From contig JAEWNB010000011.1 of assembly GCA_023392945.1 (NCBI GenBank), positions 1-13,969 on the forward strand: a stretch of 13,969 nt of DNA, given 5' to 3'. This DNA comes from Bacteroidota bacterium. Lineage in GTDB: Bacteria > Bacteroidota > Bacteroidia > Bacteroidales > WCHB1-69. Of the stretch, positions 1 through 7,497 are shown piece after piece. The translations under genes and the position numbers were made by a program. The notes under the pieces are model-generated. The model was not told the DNA's origin and made no database searches. It was given only the letters and a program-made list of their open reading frames with translations. Within the stretch, counting starts at the first letter, position 1; the number at the start of each line of letters is the position of its first letter.

Positions 1-62
1 AATTTCCTAAGCACAAAATTTAAATTTTCTAGGCACAAAAATAAATTTCCTAAGCACAAAAT
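1..62. repeat. Three degenerate 21-22 bp direct repeats
   Basis: Three copies of a unit close to AATTTCCTAAGCACAAAA start at about 1, 23 and 44. Copies 1 and 3 are identical over this unit, and copy 2 differs at two positions (TTCTAGG for TCCTAAG). Nothing unrelated separates the units, so this is not a CRISPR array. The repeats coincide with a leftward promoter, so they may be operator sites for the gene lying off the left edge. The first copy is cut by the window edge, so more copies may lie outside. Confidence 0.7.
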
Positions 63-66
63 CAAA
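36..66 (-). promoter_or_regulatory. Leftward Bacteroidota-type promoter
   Basis: Read on the - strand, TTTG (complement of 63-66) is followed by exactly 19 bases and then TATTTTTG (complement of 36-43). This fits the Bacteroidota -33/-7 consensus TTTG-N19-TAnnTTTG. The predicted start of transcription is near position 29-31, so the transcript leaves the window almost at once and its gene is not visible. The promoter lies inside the direct repeats. Confidence 0.6.
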
Positions 67-229
67 ATTTTATGAGCTTCGAAATCATTCACCCCTAATT
101 ACCCTCTCAAAAACGCACACTATTGGAAAACTTTGAGCGACTATTCCGACCTCTTTTTGCATGAATTTGGTGATAACGGGATCTATTCAATATTAACCGT
201 AATAACGCTTTTATTATCACTAATTTTAC

Positions 230-237
230 TATTTTTG
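230..237 (+). promoter_or_regulatory. smpB promoter -7 element
   Basis: TATTTTTG followed by CA matches the Bacteroidota -7 consensus TAnnTTTG. No good TTTG -33 box is seen at the usual distance. Transcription would start around 243-245, only about 13 bases before the smpB start codon, giving a very short leader. The sequence from 68 to 229 shows no gene on either strand that I can support. Confidence 0.55.
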
Positions 238-256
238 CACTCGGTTTTAAATGGTC

Positions 257-721
257 ATGGCAAAGAAAGAGACGAATCATAATATTGTGATAAAGAACAG
301 GAAAGCGGAATTTGAATATTTTCTGCTTACTGTTTATACTGCCGGTATTGTCCTTTCCGGAACCGAAATAAAATCTATCCGGGCAGGGAAAGCCAACCTC
401 ACCGATTCTTTCTGTTCTTTTATTAATAATGAACTTTGGGTACACGATTTGCATATAAGTGAATATATACACGGCAGCTATAATAATCATGAACCTAAAA
501 GAGACCGGAAATTATTGCTCAATAAAAAGGAATTGAAAAAAATTATGAGCAAATTGAACGAGAGAGGGATGACCATTATTCCCACTAAATTGTGGATTAA
601 CGAAAACGGCTATGCCAAACTTGATATTGCACTCGCCAAAGGGAAGAAGATGTATGACAAACGCGAAAGTATTAAAGAGAAGGATAATCGCCGGGAAGAA
701 GCAAGGGGAGAAGAATCTTAA
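257..721 (+). CDS. smpB: SsrA-binding protein SmpB
   Basis: SmpB binds tmRNA and delivers it to stalled ribosomes for trans-translation in the cytoplasm. The 154-residue product has the family's usual length and hallmarks: an N-terminal stretch with NRKAEFEY, then AGIVLSGTEIKSIRAGKANL (the OB-fold core that contacts tmRNA), and a highly basic, disordered-looking C-terminal tail (KGKKMYDKRE and onward) that enters the ribosomal A site. I chose the ATG at 257, which gives an N-terminus of MAKKET. An in-frame ATG at 251 would add only two residues. The predicted transcription start is about 13 bases upstream, so the leader is very short, and no Shine-Dalgarno sequence is visible. A MerR-type gene follows after 12 bases and is probably co-transcribed. 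tmRNA itself is not in the window. Confidence 0.96.
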   Translation: MAKKETNHNIVIKNRKAEFEYFLLTVYTAGIVLSGTEIKSIRAGKANLTDSFCSFINNELWVHDLHISEYIHGSYNNHEPKRDRKLLLNKKELKKIMSKLNERGMTIIPTKLWINENGYAKLDIALAKGKKMYDKRESIKEKDNRREEARGEES

Positions 722-733
722 TATCATTTGATT

Positions 734-1057
734 ATGGAAGAGATTGAAAAAGTATATTACAGCATTGGCGAAACTGCCAAAATGTTTGATGTAAACACCT
801 CCCTTTTACGTTATTGGGAAAAAGAGTTTGACCTCATTAAACCCTATAAAAATAAAAAAGGCGACCGTTTCTTTACTAAAAAAGATATTGAAACGATTCG
901 CACAATTTATTACTTGACTAAGGTTAAAGGCCATACCTTGCAAGGGGCAAAGGATGCTCTGAAAGCCGGTTTTATCAAAGAAAGCAGCAATGCGCAGATA
1001 GTGACTACACTGCTGAAGGTAAAGCAGATGTTGTTGGATATTAAAGGAGAAATTTAA
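734..1057 (+). CDS. Small MerR-family DNA-binding regulator
   Basis: The 107-residue protein is essentially a MerR winged-helix DNA-binding domain. Residues about 8-30 (YYSIGETAKMFDVNTSLLRYW) form the helix-turn-helix. The stretch around GDRFFTKKDIETIRTIYYL is the wing and third helix, and a helical C-terminal segment (residues about 65-105) is the likely dimerisation helix. No ligand- or metal-binding domain and no cysteines follow, so this is the minimal MerR type common in Bacteroidota rather than a metal or redox sensor. I chose the ATG at 734 over an upstream in-frame TTG at 728. The gene starts 12 bases after smpB and lies 41 bases before an aminotransferase gene with no promoter match between them, so the three may form one operon. 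Its target is unknown. Confidence 0.88.
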   Translation: MEEIEKVYYSIGETAKMFDVNTSLLRYWEKEFDLIKPYKNKKGDRFFTKKDIETIRTIYYLTKVKGHTLQGAKDALKAGFIKESSNAQIVTTLLKVKQMLLDIKGEI

Positions 1058-1098
1058 ATATAGAAATATAAATTCATAATAAACAAAAACTAATTATC

Positions 1099-2295
1099 AT
1101 GCCTAAGATTTCAGCAAAAGGGGCAAGCATGCCTGCTTCCCCAATTCGAAAACTGGTTCCTTATTCAGATGCCGCAAAATCCAGAGGAATTAAGGTTTAT
1201 CATTTAAATATCGGTCAACCCGATATTGAAACTCCTGTTAAAGCCCGTGAAGCAGTCAGAAATGCTGACCTCCCGGTGTTGGCCTATTCTCATTCAGCGG
1301 GAATATTGAGCTATCGTAAAAAATTGGTTGAATATTATAAAAGTGTCGGAATTGAACTTACTCCCGATGAAATTATCGTTACTTGTGGCGGTTCGGAAGG
1401 AATTTTATTTGCTTTCGGTAGTTGCTTAGACCCGGGTGACGAAGTGATCATCCCGGAACCTTTTTATGCAAATTACAACGGCTTTGCAGTCTCCTCCGGA
1501 GTGACAGTGAAACCGATATTTTCTACTATTGAGAATGGGTTTGCGTTGCCTGCCATTGAAGAGTTTGAAAGAGTTATTACTCCTAAAACCAAGGCCATCA
1601 TGATTTGTAATCCCAACAATCCGACCGGCTATCTTTATTCTGAAGAAGAGTTGGTTGAACTGAGCAGAATTGTGGAAGAACACGATCTTTTCCTTTTTGC
1701 CGATGAGGTTTACAGAGAATTTGTATATGACGGTGCAAAACATTTTTCAGTAATGAATCTGAAAAACATTGAACAAAATGTTGTTTTGCTGGATTCTGTT
1801 TCCAAGCGTTATAGTGCTTGCGGTGTTCGTATTGGAGCTTTCATCACCCATAACAAGGAAGTTTACAATACTGCCATGAAATTTGCTCAGGCCCGTCTAA
1901 GTCCTCCTACTTATGGTCAAGTTCTCGGAGAAGCTGCTATTGATACCCCGAAAGAATATTTTGACGCCGTTATTAAAGACTATGTGGCAAGACGTAATAC
2001 AGTTGTAGAGGCTATCAATAAGATGCCCGGTTGTTTCTGCCCAAATCCAAAAGGAGCTTTTTATGCTGTAGCCAGATTGCCAATCGACAATTCAGATAAA
2101 TTCTGCAAATGGCTTCTTGAAGATTTTGACTACAAAGGCAAAACCGTTATGTTGGCTCCTGCAACAGGGTTCTACTCCACTCATGGTAAAGGAACTCATG
2201 AAGTGAGAATCAGCTATTGCTTGTGTGTTGAAGATTTGAAAGAAGCTATGAAATGTCTTGAAGAAGCTCTTAAAGTATATCCACACAAAAAATAA
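1099..2295 (+). CDS. PLP-dependent class I/II aminotransferase (aspartate aminotransferase-like)
   Basis: The 398-residue cytoplasmic enzyme is a fold-type I aminotransferase. It probably moves an amino group between aspartate or a similar amino acid and 2-oxoglutarate. Visible hallmarks are the N-terminal IGQPDIETP substrate-loop motif, CGGSEGI in the PLP phosphate-binding region, NPNNPTG at about 171-177, the ADEVYREF motif, and SVSKRYSACGVRIG with K236 as the Schiff-base lysine. RISYC near the C-terminus contains the arginine that binds the substrate carboxylate. Length is normal and the frame is intact. The exact substrate (aspartate, alanine, aromatic or branched-chain) cannot be told from sequence alone. 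It follows the MerR gene by 41 bases and is closed by a hairpin terminator. Despite adjacency to sufD it is not SufS, since it belongs to the aminotransferase and not the cysteine desulfurase family. Confidence 0.93.
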   Translation: MPKISAKGASMPASPIRKLVPYSDAAKSRGIKVYHLNIGQPDIETPVKAREAVRNADLPVLAYSHSAGILSYRKKLVEYYKSVGIELTPDEIIVTCGGSEGILFAFGSCLDPGDEVIIPEPFYANYNGFAVSSGVTVKPIFSTIENGFALPAIEEFERVITPKTKAIMICNPNNPTGYLYSEEELVELSRIVEEHDLFLFADEVYREFVYDGAKHFSVMNLKNIEQNVVLLDSVSKRYSACGVRIGAFITHNKEVYNTAMKFAQARLSPPTYGQVLGEAAIDTPKEYFDAVIKDYVARRNTVVEAINKMPGCFCPNPKGAFYAVARLPIDNSDKFCKWLLEDFDYKGKTVMLAPATGFYSTHGKGTHEVRISYCLCVEDLKEAMKCLEEALKVYPHKK

Positions 2296-2315
2296 TCTGT
2301 AATTATTTTATACGT

Positions 2316-2350
2316 AAAAAGCTGCCAACATTGTTGACAGCTTTTTTTTT
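2316..2350. terminator. Bidirectional intrinsic terminator
   Basis: AGCTGCCAACA and TGTTGACAGCT form an 11-position stem with one C/A mismatch around a minimal loop (2320-2342). A run of Ts follows on the + strand (2342-2350). Five As precede the stem, which read as Ts on the - strand. It therefore can end both the aminotransferase transcript from the left and the sufCD transcript from the right, fitting its place between convergent genes. Confidence 0.85.
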
Positions 2351-2402
2351 ATTTGCTATTAAAGTAAGCGGTGAAAGACCGAGAGAAAAATATTCCCTAA
2401 TT

Positions 2403-3791
2403 TCAGATCTTACTAATATCTATCTCAAAGGAAAAATCTTTTTCATCCGAGCAGTGAAGAACACATTGGTCACAAACGGTAAGCTCCCCACTAAGACGTT
2501 TTTTTACCATATCAGTATAGCGTTCCTGCAGACTTGTGATTTCAATAAAATTTACCACTTCATTGGCAAAAGCATACATCAGCAGCATACGGGCACTTCT
2601 TTCACAAATGCCCCGCGAACGCAAGTAAAACATGGCATTTTCATCCAACTGACCAATAGTAGCTCCATGGCTGCATTGAACATCATCAGCATAAATTTCC
2701 AAAAAGGGCTTCGTGGTGATTTTGGCATTATCAGTAAGAGCAATATTTCGGTTGGTCTGAAAAGCAACGGTTCTTTGGGAGTCTTTTTTTACCAAAATAT
2801 GTCCGTTGAAATTGGCAGCAGCTTCGTCATCTGCAATCCCTTTATAAAGCTGATAACTGGTGCAATCAGTAGCGGAATGGTTAACATATATTTGATTGTC
2901 AACATATTGTTTTTTATCAACCAGATATAATCCATACAACTTGGCATCTGCAAACGGCTCAATTAAATCAACCTTTATCATGTTGCGAACATATCCGGCA
3001 TTGAAAGTGATGACGTTGGAGAAAAATTTCGAATAAGTTTTCTGCTCAATAAAGAGATGATTTACCAAAAGAGATTCAGCATCTTTATTCTCCATCTTAT
3101 AGTGATTAAAAGTAGCATGCTCTGACAAATATACTTCCGTAACATTATTGATGAGTGTCTTTTTAAAATTCAGGGAGTCATCACAATGTACCAGAGATAA
3201 AGAAGAATTTTTTCCTACTATTATTAAGTTACGGTTATGAATCATCAGATTTTGTTCACTATCCACCAGATATATAATCTGCATAGGTTTACTGACAATA
3301 ATGTTGTCCGGGATGAAGATAAAAATACCATCGTTGAAAAACATTTCATTAAAAGCAATCATGCTATCAGACTTTTCAAGATCTTGTTTGGCAAGATAAG
3401 GAAATACAAGTTCCGGAAAGCGTTCAATAGCAGCATTAAGGCTTCCAACGATTATCCCTTCCGGAAAAATGGTGAGAGGATTATTCTTGTGTATATACCA
3501 ACCGTTTAGGAAGGTAAACATATTAGTGTCGATATTGTGCACTTTACATTTGAAAATCTCATCAACGGGACGGTAGGGATTCGGTTGTAACTGAATGTCA
3601 TATTGATCTTCCACCAACTCATCAATTGGTTGATGACGCCAATTTTCCAGCTTTTTGGAAGGAAGTTCCTTTTGAAAAAAGACCTTCGATGCCTCACTTC
3701 TTATTTTTTGAATTTGCGGATTATCTGCAAATGGAAGTTTAGCACTGTACTTTTCAAATAATTGTTGAATATAACGGGTAAATGGTTTCAT
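2403..3791 (-). CDS. sufD: Fe-S cluster assembly scaffold protein SufD
   Basis: SufD pairs with SufB and the ATPase SufC in the SufBCD scaffold that builds Fe-S clusters in the cytoplasm. The 462-residue product shows the SufB/SufD core in its C-terminal half, including CSHGATIGQLDENAMFYLRSRG, in which the conserved histidine of the SufD family sits, and a C-terminal helical region (ANEVVNFIE). It lacks the cysteine-rich N-terminal features of SufB, and its length matches SufD. I chose the ATG at 3791, one base after the sufC stop codon. The open frame continues 45 codons upstream but would overlap the end of sufC. SufC and SufD are translationally close and surely co-transcribed. No sufB or sufS lies next to them, although the hydrogenase proteins encoded to the right need many clusters. 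Confidence 0.94.
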   Translation of the reverse strand: MKPFTRYIQQLFEKYSAKLPFADNPQIQKIRSEASKVFFQKELPSKKLENWRHQPIDELVEDQYDIQLQPNPYRPVDEIFKCKVHNIDTNMFTFLNGWYIHKNNPLTIFPEGIIVGSLNAAIERFPELVFPYLAKQDLEKSDSMIAFNEMFFNDGIFIFIPDNIIVSKPMQIIYLVDSEQNLMIHNRNLIIVGKNSSLSLVHCDDSLNFKKTLINNVTEVYLSEHATFNHYKMENKDAESLLVNHLFIEQKTYSKFFSNVITFNAGYVRNMIKVDLIEPFADAKLYGLYLVDKKQYVDNQIYVNHSATDCTSYQLYKGIADDEAAANFNGHILVKKDSQRTVAFQTNRNIALTDNAKITTKPFLEIYADDVQCSHGATIGQLDENAMFYLRSRGICERSARMLLMYAFANEVVNFIEITSLQERYTDMVKKRLSGELTVCDQCVLHCSDEKDFSFEIDISKI

Positions 3792-3792
3792 G

Positions 3793-4557
3793 TTATAGTA
3801 ACTTTCCAAGTTCATAATCTTGTTTAATCCAGTCATATCCTCTTTCTTCAAGCTCAAAAGCCAACTCTTTAGGTCCGGATTTAACAATTTTGCCATCGAA
3901 TAAAACATGCACCTTATCCGGAACAATGTAGTCCAACAATCTCTGGTAATGGGTAATTACGATAGTAGCATTAGTCGGTTTTTTCAACTGGTTGACCCCA
4001 TTCGCAACAATACGAAGGGCATCAATGTCAAGTCCGGAGTCGGTTTCGTCTAAAATGGCCAATTCAGGTTCAAGCATTGCCATTTGAAATATTTCGTTTT
4101 TTTTCTTTTCCCCTCCTGAAAACCCTTCATTCACGGAACGGTTACTCAGCTTGGCGGTCAATTCTACAATTTTCTTTTTCTCTTCCATCAGTTTCAGAAA
4201 CTGAGCTCCTGAGAGAGGCTCTTGTCCCCGGTACTGACGGATTTCATTAAGAGCAGTTCTCATAAAGTTTGAAATACTGACTCCAGGAATTTCGACCGGA
4301 TACTGGAAGCCGATGAAAATACCTTCTCTGGCTCTATCTTCTATTGAAAGGTCAAAAAGATTTTTGCCTTTATAAGTAATAGAACCTTCCGTTACTTCAA
4401 AAACTTCTTTTCCGGCAATTATGGCAGCCAAGGTACTTTTTCCGGTCCCGTTTGGCCCCATGATAGCATGAACTTCCCCTTTTTTAACTTCTAAATTAAC
4501 CCCTTTTAAAATTTCTTTTCCCTTTATGGAAACATGTAGGTTTTCTATCTTTAACAT
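3793..4557 (-). CDS. sufC: Fe-S cluster assembly ATPase SufC
   Basis: SufC is the ABC-type ATPase that powers the SufBCD scaffold. The 254-residue protein is of normal length. It has the Walker A loop GPNGTGKST (residues 34-42), a Q-loop region (GFQYPVEIPGVS), the family-specific signature FSGGEKKKNEI (more often KKR in SufC), and Walker B with D-loop (LAILDETDSGLD), followed by the switch histidine in VITHYQR. The ATG at 4557 gives MLKIENLHV, the normal SufC start. The longer open frame runs back through the promoter palindrome and into the divergent gene, so it is rejected. The gene is the first of the sufC-sufD operon, and a - strand -7 box lies only about 20 bases upstream. Confidence 0.96.
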   Translation of the reverse strand: MLKIENLHVSIKGKEILKGVNLEVKKGEVHAIMGPNGTGKSTLAAIIAGKEVFEVTEGSITYKGKNLFDLSIEDRAREGIFIGFQYPVEIPGVSISNFMRTALNEIRQYRGQEPLSGAQFLKLMEEKKKIVELTAKLSNRSVNEGFSGGEKKKNEIFQMAMLEPELAILDETDSGLDIDALRIVANGVNQLKKPTNATIVITHYQRLLDYIVPDKVHVLFDGKIVKSGPKELAFELEERGYDWIKQDYELGKLL

Positions 4558-4563
4558 ATCAGT

Positions 4564-4595
4564 TTTGTTTTGAGTGCAAAAATAATTTATTTTTG
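4564..4595 (+). promoter_or_regulatory. Promoter of threonine aldolase-GtrA operon
   Basis: TTTG (4564-4567), a 20-base spacer and TATTTTTG (4588-4595) followed by CA give a full Bacteroidota-type promoter. Transcription should start near 4601-4603, about 10 bases before the ATG at 4613. The promoter overlaps the oppositely directed sufCD promoter inside one palindrome, so the two may compete for RNA polymerase. Confidence 0.65.
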
Positions 4596-4604
4596 CACTC
4601 AAAA
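4568..4604. repeat. Perfect 37-bp palindrome between divergent genes
   Basis: The arms TTTTGAGTGCAAAAATAA and its exact reverse complement (18 bp each) flank a single central base at 4586. Each arm contains one -7 promoter box, so the palindrome is formed around two face-to-face promoters. The identical GAGTGCA/TGCACTC parts outside the -7 boxes are not required by the promoter consensus. They might be an operator for a dimeric regulator or simply the result of duplication and inversion of a promoter. Confidence 0.85.
4577..4584 (-). promoter_or_regulatory. sufCD promoter -7 element
   Basis: The complement of 4577-4584 is TATTTTTG, followed by CACTC, a good match to TAnnTTTG. It is the mirror copy of the box that drives the divergent aldolase gene. 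The predicted start of transcription is near 4570, giving sufC a leader of only about 12 bases. No TTTG -33 box sits at the usual 19-20 base distance; the nearest (complement of 4600-4603) is 15 bases away. Confidence 0.6.
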
Positions 4605-4612
4605 CATATTCT

Positions 4613-5638
4613 ATGAGAAGTTTTGGAAGTGATAACAACTCAGGAGTACATCCCGACATTATGAAAGCGATGGCTATGGCTAACCTTAATCATGCTGTAG
4701 CTTATGGAGATGATCCCTGGACTGCTGAAGCAATTGCTAAAATAAAAGACTTGTTCGGGCCAACAGCAGACCCTTTTTTTGTCTTTAACGGTACCGGAGC
4801 CAATGTGATAGCTTTGCGAGCCTGCGTTCAGCCGTTCAATTCTATTATTTCGGCTGCTACTGCCCATATTGCGGTGGATGAATGCGGAGCTCCCGTTTTT
4901 ATGACAGGCGCTGCGCTCAAAGAAATTGAAACCAAAGATGGAAAACTTACCCCTGAACTGATATCTCCCCAACTTTATAATTGGGGTTTTGAACATCATT
5001 CACAGCCAAAAGTTCTCTATATCTCTCAATGCACTGAGTTGGGAACGATTTATCAGCCCGAAGAAATCAGAACATTAGCCGATTTTGTCCATCAATATAA
5101 TATGTATCTGCATATGGATGGAGCCAGAATTGCTAATGCTGCTGTGGCACTTGGAAAGAGTTTTAAAGAAATGACGGTTGATTGCGGAGTAGATATTTTA
5201 AGTTTTGGAGGAACCAAGAATGGCATGATGATGGGAGAATCTGTTATCTCTTTTCGTCCTGAATTGTCTGAAAATATCAAATATTTAAGGAAACAGTCAG
5301 CTCAGCTTTATTCTAAAATGCGATTTACTGCAGCCCAGTTTACTGCCTATCTGAATAATAATCTATGGTATAATAATGCCCTGCACGCCAATGAAATGGC
5401 TCAGTTACTTAAAAAAGGAATTCTCTCTTCTTGTGAGGCTCTTTTTACTCAAAAGTCAGAAGCTAATATATTGATAGTTAAAATGAATCGGCAATTGGTG
5501 AATAAATTGCTTGAAAATCATTTTTTCTATATATGGAATGAATTTAATGATGAAGTGCGTTTTGTTACTTCGTGGGATACAGCCCCATCTGATATCGATT
5601 TTTTTATCAAAGAGCTGCAAAAAATTACTAATCAATAA
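4613..5638 (+). CDS. ltaE: Low-specificity L-threonine aldolase
   Basis: The enzyme is a PLP-dependent beta-eliminating-lyase family member predicted to split L-threonine or L-allo-threonine into glycine and acetaldehyde. The 341-residue protein is of normal length. Hallmarks are SFGSDNNSGVHP at the N-terminus, YGDDPWTAEA, FNGTGANVIAL in the PLP-phosphate region, the MDGARIANA motif with the aspartate that contacts the pyridine nitrogen, and SFGGTKNGMM, in which K202 is the Schiff-base lysine. The ATG at 4613 lies about 10 bases from the predicted transcription start, and no Shine-Dalgarno is visible. A GtrA-like gene follows after 11 bases and is probably co-transcribed. The substrate is inferred from the family and could be another beta-hydroxy amino acid. 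Confidence 0.92.
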   Translation: MRSFGSDNNSGVHPDIMKAMAMANLNHAVAYGDDPWTAEAIAKIKDLFGPTADPFFVFNGTGANVIALRACVQPFNSIISAATAHIAVDECGAPVFMTGAALKEIETKDGKLTPELISPQLYNWGFEHHSQPKVLYISQCTELGTIYQPEEIRTLADFVHQYNMYLHMDGARIANAAVALGKSFKEMTVDCGVDILSFGGTKNGMMMGESVISFRPELSENIKYLRKQSAQLYSKMRFTAAQFTAYLNNNLWYNNALHANEMAQLLKKGILSSCEALFTQKSEANILIVKMNRQLVNKLLENHFFYIWNEFNDEVRFVTSWDTAPSDIDFFIKELQKITNQ

Positions 5639-5649
5639 GACGATGTACC

Positions 5650-6036
5650 ATGATCAATTATACTATGTTTTATAAATTCATAAAGTTTTGTGTCGTTGGA
5701 GGTAGCGGTGTTTTTGTTGATTTTGCAATCACTTATGTGTGTAAAGAATTTATTAAATTAAACAAATACATTTCAAACTCCTGTGGATTTATCGTGGCAG
5801 CTTCTACTAACTATCTGCTTAACAGAGTTTGGACGTTTCAAAGTGTCAACCCGGCTATTATGAGACAATATTTGATTTTTTTCGGATTTTCTTTAATAGG
5901 ACTGGGACTTAATAATGCCACTATTTATGTTTTACACGGCAAGGGAAAATGGAATTTTTATTTTTCAAAACTTTTTGCAATCGGGGTGGTTACATTCTGG
6001 AATTTTTTCATGAATTATTTCTTTAATTTCAAATAA
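5650..6036 (+). CDS. GtrA-like four-helix membrane protein
   Basis: The 128-residue protein is almost entirely hydrophobic, with four predicted membrane segments at about residues 10-30, 40-58, 70-92 and 100-122. It fits the GtrA family in length and pattern: FCVVGGSGVFVDFAITYV in helix 1, the STNYLLNRVWTF motif after helix 2, and an aromatic-rich end (FWNFFMNYFFNFK). GtrA-like proteins are thought to help move lipid-linked sugars, such as undecaprenyl-phosphate-glucose, across the inner membrane. No glycosyltransferase gene is adjacent here, so its partner is unknown. It starts 11 bases after the aldolase gene, probably in the same transcript. No clear terminator follows. Confidence 0.88.
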   Translation: MINYTMFYKFIKFCVVGGSGVFVDFAITYVCKEFIKLNKYISNSCGFIVAASTNYLLNRVWTFQSVNPAIMRQYLIFFGFSLIGLGLNNATIYVLHGKGKWNFYFSKLFAIGVVTFWNFFMNYFFNFK

Positions 6037-6120
6037 TCAAGTATTTACATATATTATTTTCTCAGTAATCATAGTAATAAAAAAAATAAGCCGAAGCACT
6101 ATTTTTTAATTAAAAAAATG

Positions 6121-6128
6121 TATTTTTG
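6121..6128 (+). promoter_or_regulatory. hyd operon promoter -7 element
   Basis: TATTTTTG followed by CA matches the Bacteroidota -7 box. A convincing TTTG -33 box is not seen at the usual spacing. Predicted transcription starts near 6134, leaving a ~100-base leader before hydF in which I see no strong hairpin. No comparable box occurs in the gap between hydF and the NuoE-like gene, so this is the best candidate promoter for the whole hydrogenase cluster. Confidence 0.6.
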
Positions 6129-6234
6129 CATCACTTAAAGAAAAAGAAATAGAATCTACCAATACTTTACGCTGCGAGAGAATTCTTTCATTTTAAGATT
6201 GAAACGTTCTGCAACTAAATGATATATTCATACT

Positions 6235-7446
6235 ATGAGTAAGGGGAGGGATTTAAAGCCGCATATCGGCATTTTCGGAAGGCGGAATTTCGGAAAAAGC
6301 TCTTTTATCAATGTCTTGGTAAATCAAGATGTTGCCATAGTTTCTAACCTTCCCGGGACCACTACAGATCCGGTTAAAAAATCCTTAGAAATTTTTGGAA
6401 TAGGCCCTACTGTAATTATTGATACTGCCGGAATTGATGATGTTGGAGAACTCGGAGAAAAACGAATTCAGAAAACAATTCAGATACTTGGCATTATTGA
6501 TTGTGCAATTATGTTAATTGCCGAAAATAAATTCGGGAGCTATGAAAAAGAGTTGATTAAACAGTTCACAGAATATGATATTCCGTTTCTGATTATTCAT
6601 AACAAAAGTGATAAGGATCCCTTAAAACCTTCTACTATTGAGGAAATTAGAAAAATTACTCAAAGCGAAATTGTTGATTTCAGCACCATTCACCCGACTA
6701 ATTTAGACGATGTAGTGAATTTGTTGAAAAAAACAATCCCCGAAGGATTATATCAAAATGTGACCTTATTTAAAGATTTGCTGACAGAAAAAGATCTGGT
6801 GGTATTGGTTACTCCCATTGATAAAGAAGCTCCCGAAGGTCGTTTAATTTTACCTCAGGTTATGGCTATTCGCGACATCCTGGATCATCATTGCATTAAT
6901 GTCGTTTTGCAAGAAGAAGAACTTGACTATTTTCTCAAAAATTGTGCTATGAAACCCAGAATGGTGGTGACCGATAGTCAGGCTTTTAATCGCGTGAGTA
7001 AGATTGTTCCGACAGACATTCCCCTGACGGGCTTTAGCATATTATTTGCCCGTTTAAAAGGAGATTTTGATGCCTATATGAAGGGAACCCCCAAAATTTC
7101 CGAACTTAAAGACGGCGACAAAGTGTTGATTATGGAAAGCTGTTCCCATCACGTGAATTGCGATGATATTGGAAGATTTAAGTTGCCCCGTTGGCTAACG
7201 GAATTTACCGGCAAAAAACTGGAGTTTGAAGTGGTGAGTAGTTTCGATAAAACTCAATTGGATATCCATCACTATGCCTTGGTAATTCAATGTGGAGGAT
7301 GCATGTTTACAAGAAAACAATTGCTCAATAGATTGAAACCGGCTATTGATCAAGGTATTCCTGTTTCTAATTACGGTCTTACAATATCTTATACTCAGGG
7401 AATTTTTGAAAGAGCTGTTGAAATTTTCAATACATCAAATCATTAA
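6235..7446 (+). CDS. hydF: [FeFe]-hydrogenase H-cluster maturation GTPase HydF
   Basis: HydF is the GTPase scaffold on which HydE and HydG assemble the 2Fe subcluster before it is passed to apo-HydA. The 403-residue protein has the family's length and order. The GTPase domain carries P-loop GRRNFGKSS (15-23), PGTTTDP, IDTAGIDD and the NKSD guanine-specificity motif. A dimerisation domain and the C-terminal [4Fe-4S] domain follow. Cluster ligands are C303 in SCSHH (with H305), and C353 and C356 in QCGGCMFTRKQ. The residue just before CGGC is glutamine (Q352), where many HydFs have histidine. HydE and HydG are not in this window. The gene leads the hydrogenase cluster: 51 bases to the NuoE-like gene, same strand, no promoter between. 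Confidence 0.95.
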   Translation: MSKGRDLKPHIGIFGRRNFGKSSFINVLVNQDVAIVSNLPGTTTDPVKKSLEIFGIGPTVIIDTAGIDDVGELGEKRIQKTIQILGIIDCAIMLIAENKFGSYEKELIKQFTEYDIPFLIIHNKSDKDPLKPSTIEEIRKITQSEIVDFSTIHPTNLDDVVNLLKKTIPEGLYQNVTLFKDLLTEKDLVVLVTPIDKEAPEGRLILPQVMAIRDILDHHCINVVLQEEELDYFLKNCAMKPRMVVTDSQAFNRVSKIVPTDIPLTGFSILFARLKGDFDAYMKGTPKISELKDGDKVLIMESCSHHVNCDDIGRFKLPRWLTEFTGKKLEFEVVSSFDKTQLDIHHYALVIQCGGCMFTRKQLLNRLKPAIDQGIPVSNYGLTISYTQGIFERAVEIFNTSNH

Positions 7447-7497
7447 TATAAAAAATACAAAATATACATTATTAACCATTAAGTAAATTTTTAAGCT

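Noticed and set aside
1..62. CRISPR array
   Set aside because: Units are short, degenerate and directly abutting, with no unique spacers and no cas genes nearby.
1099..2295. Aminotransferase as the missing SufS cysteine desulfurase
   Set aside because: Motifs NPNNPTG and SVSKRYSACGVRIG place it in the class I/II aminotransferases, not in the class V desulfurases.
2331..2930. 199-codon + strand open frame
   Set aside because: It begins in the terminator hairpin and is antisense to sufD, with no recognisable protein features.
3792..3926. 45-residue N-terminal extension of sufD
   Set aside because: It overlaps the C-terminal end of sufC in another frame; the ATG at 3791 directly after the sufC stop fits SufD.
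4558..4659. 34-residue N-terminal extension of sufC
   Set aside because: It would read through the promoter palindrome and into the divergent aldolase gene; MLKIENLHV is the normal SufC start.
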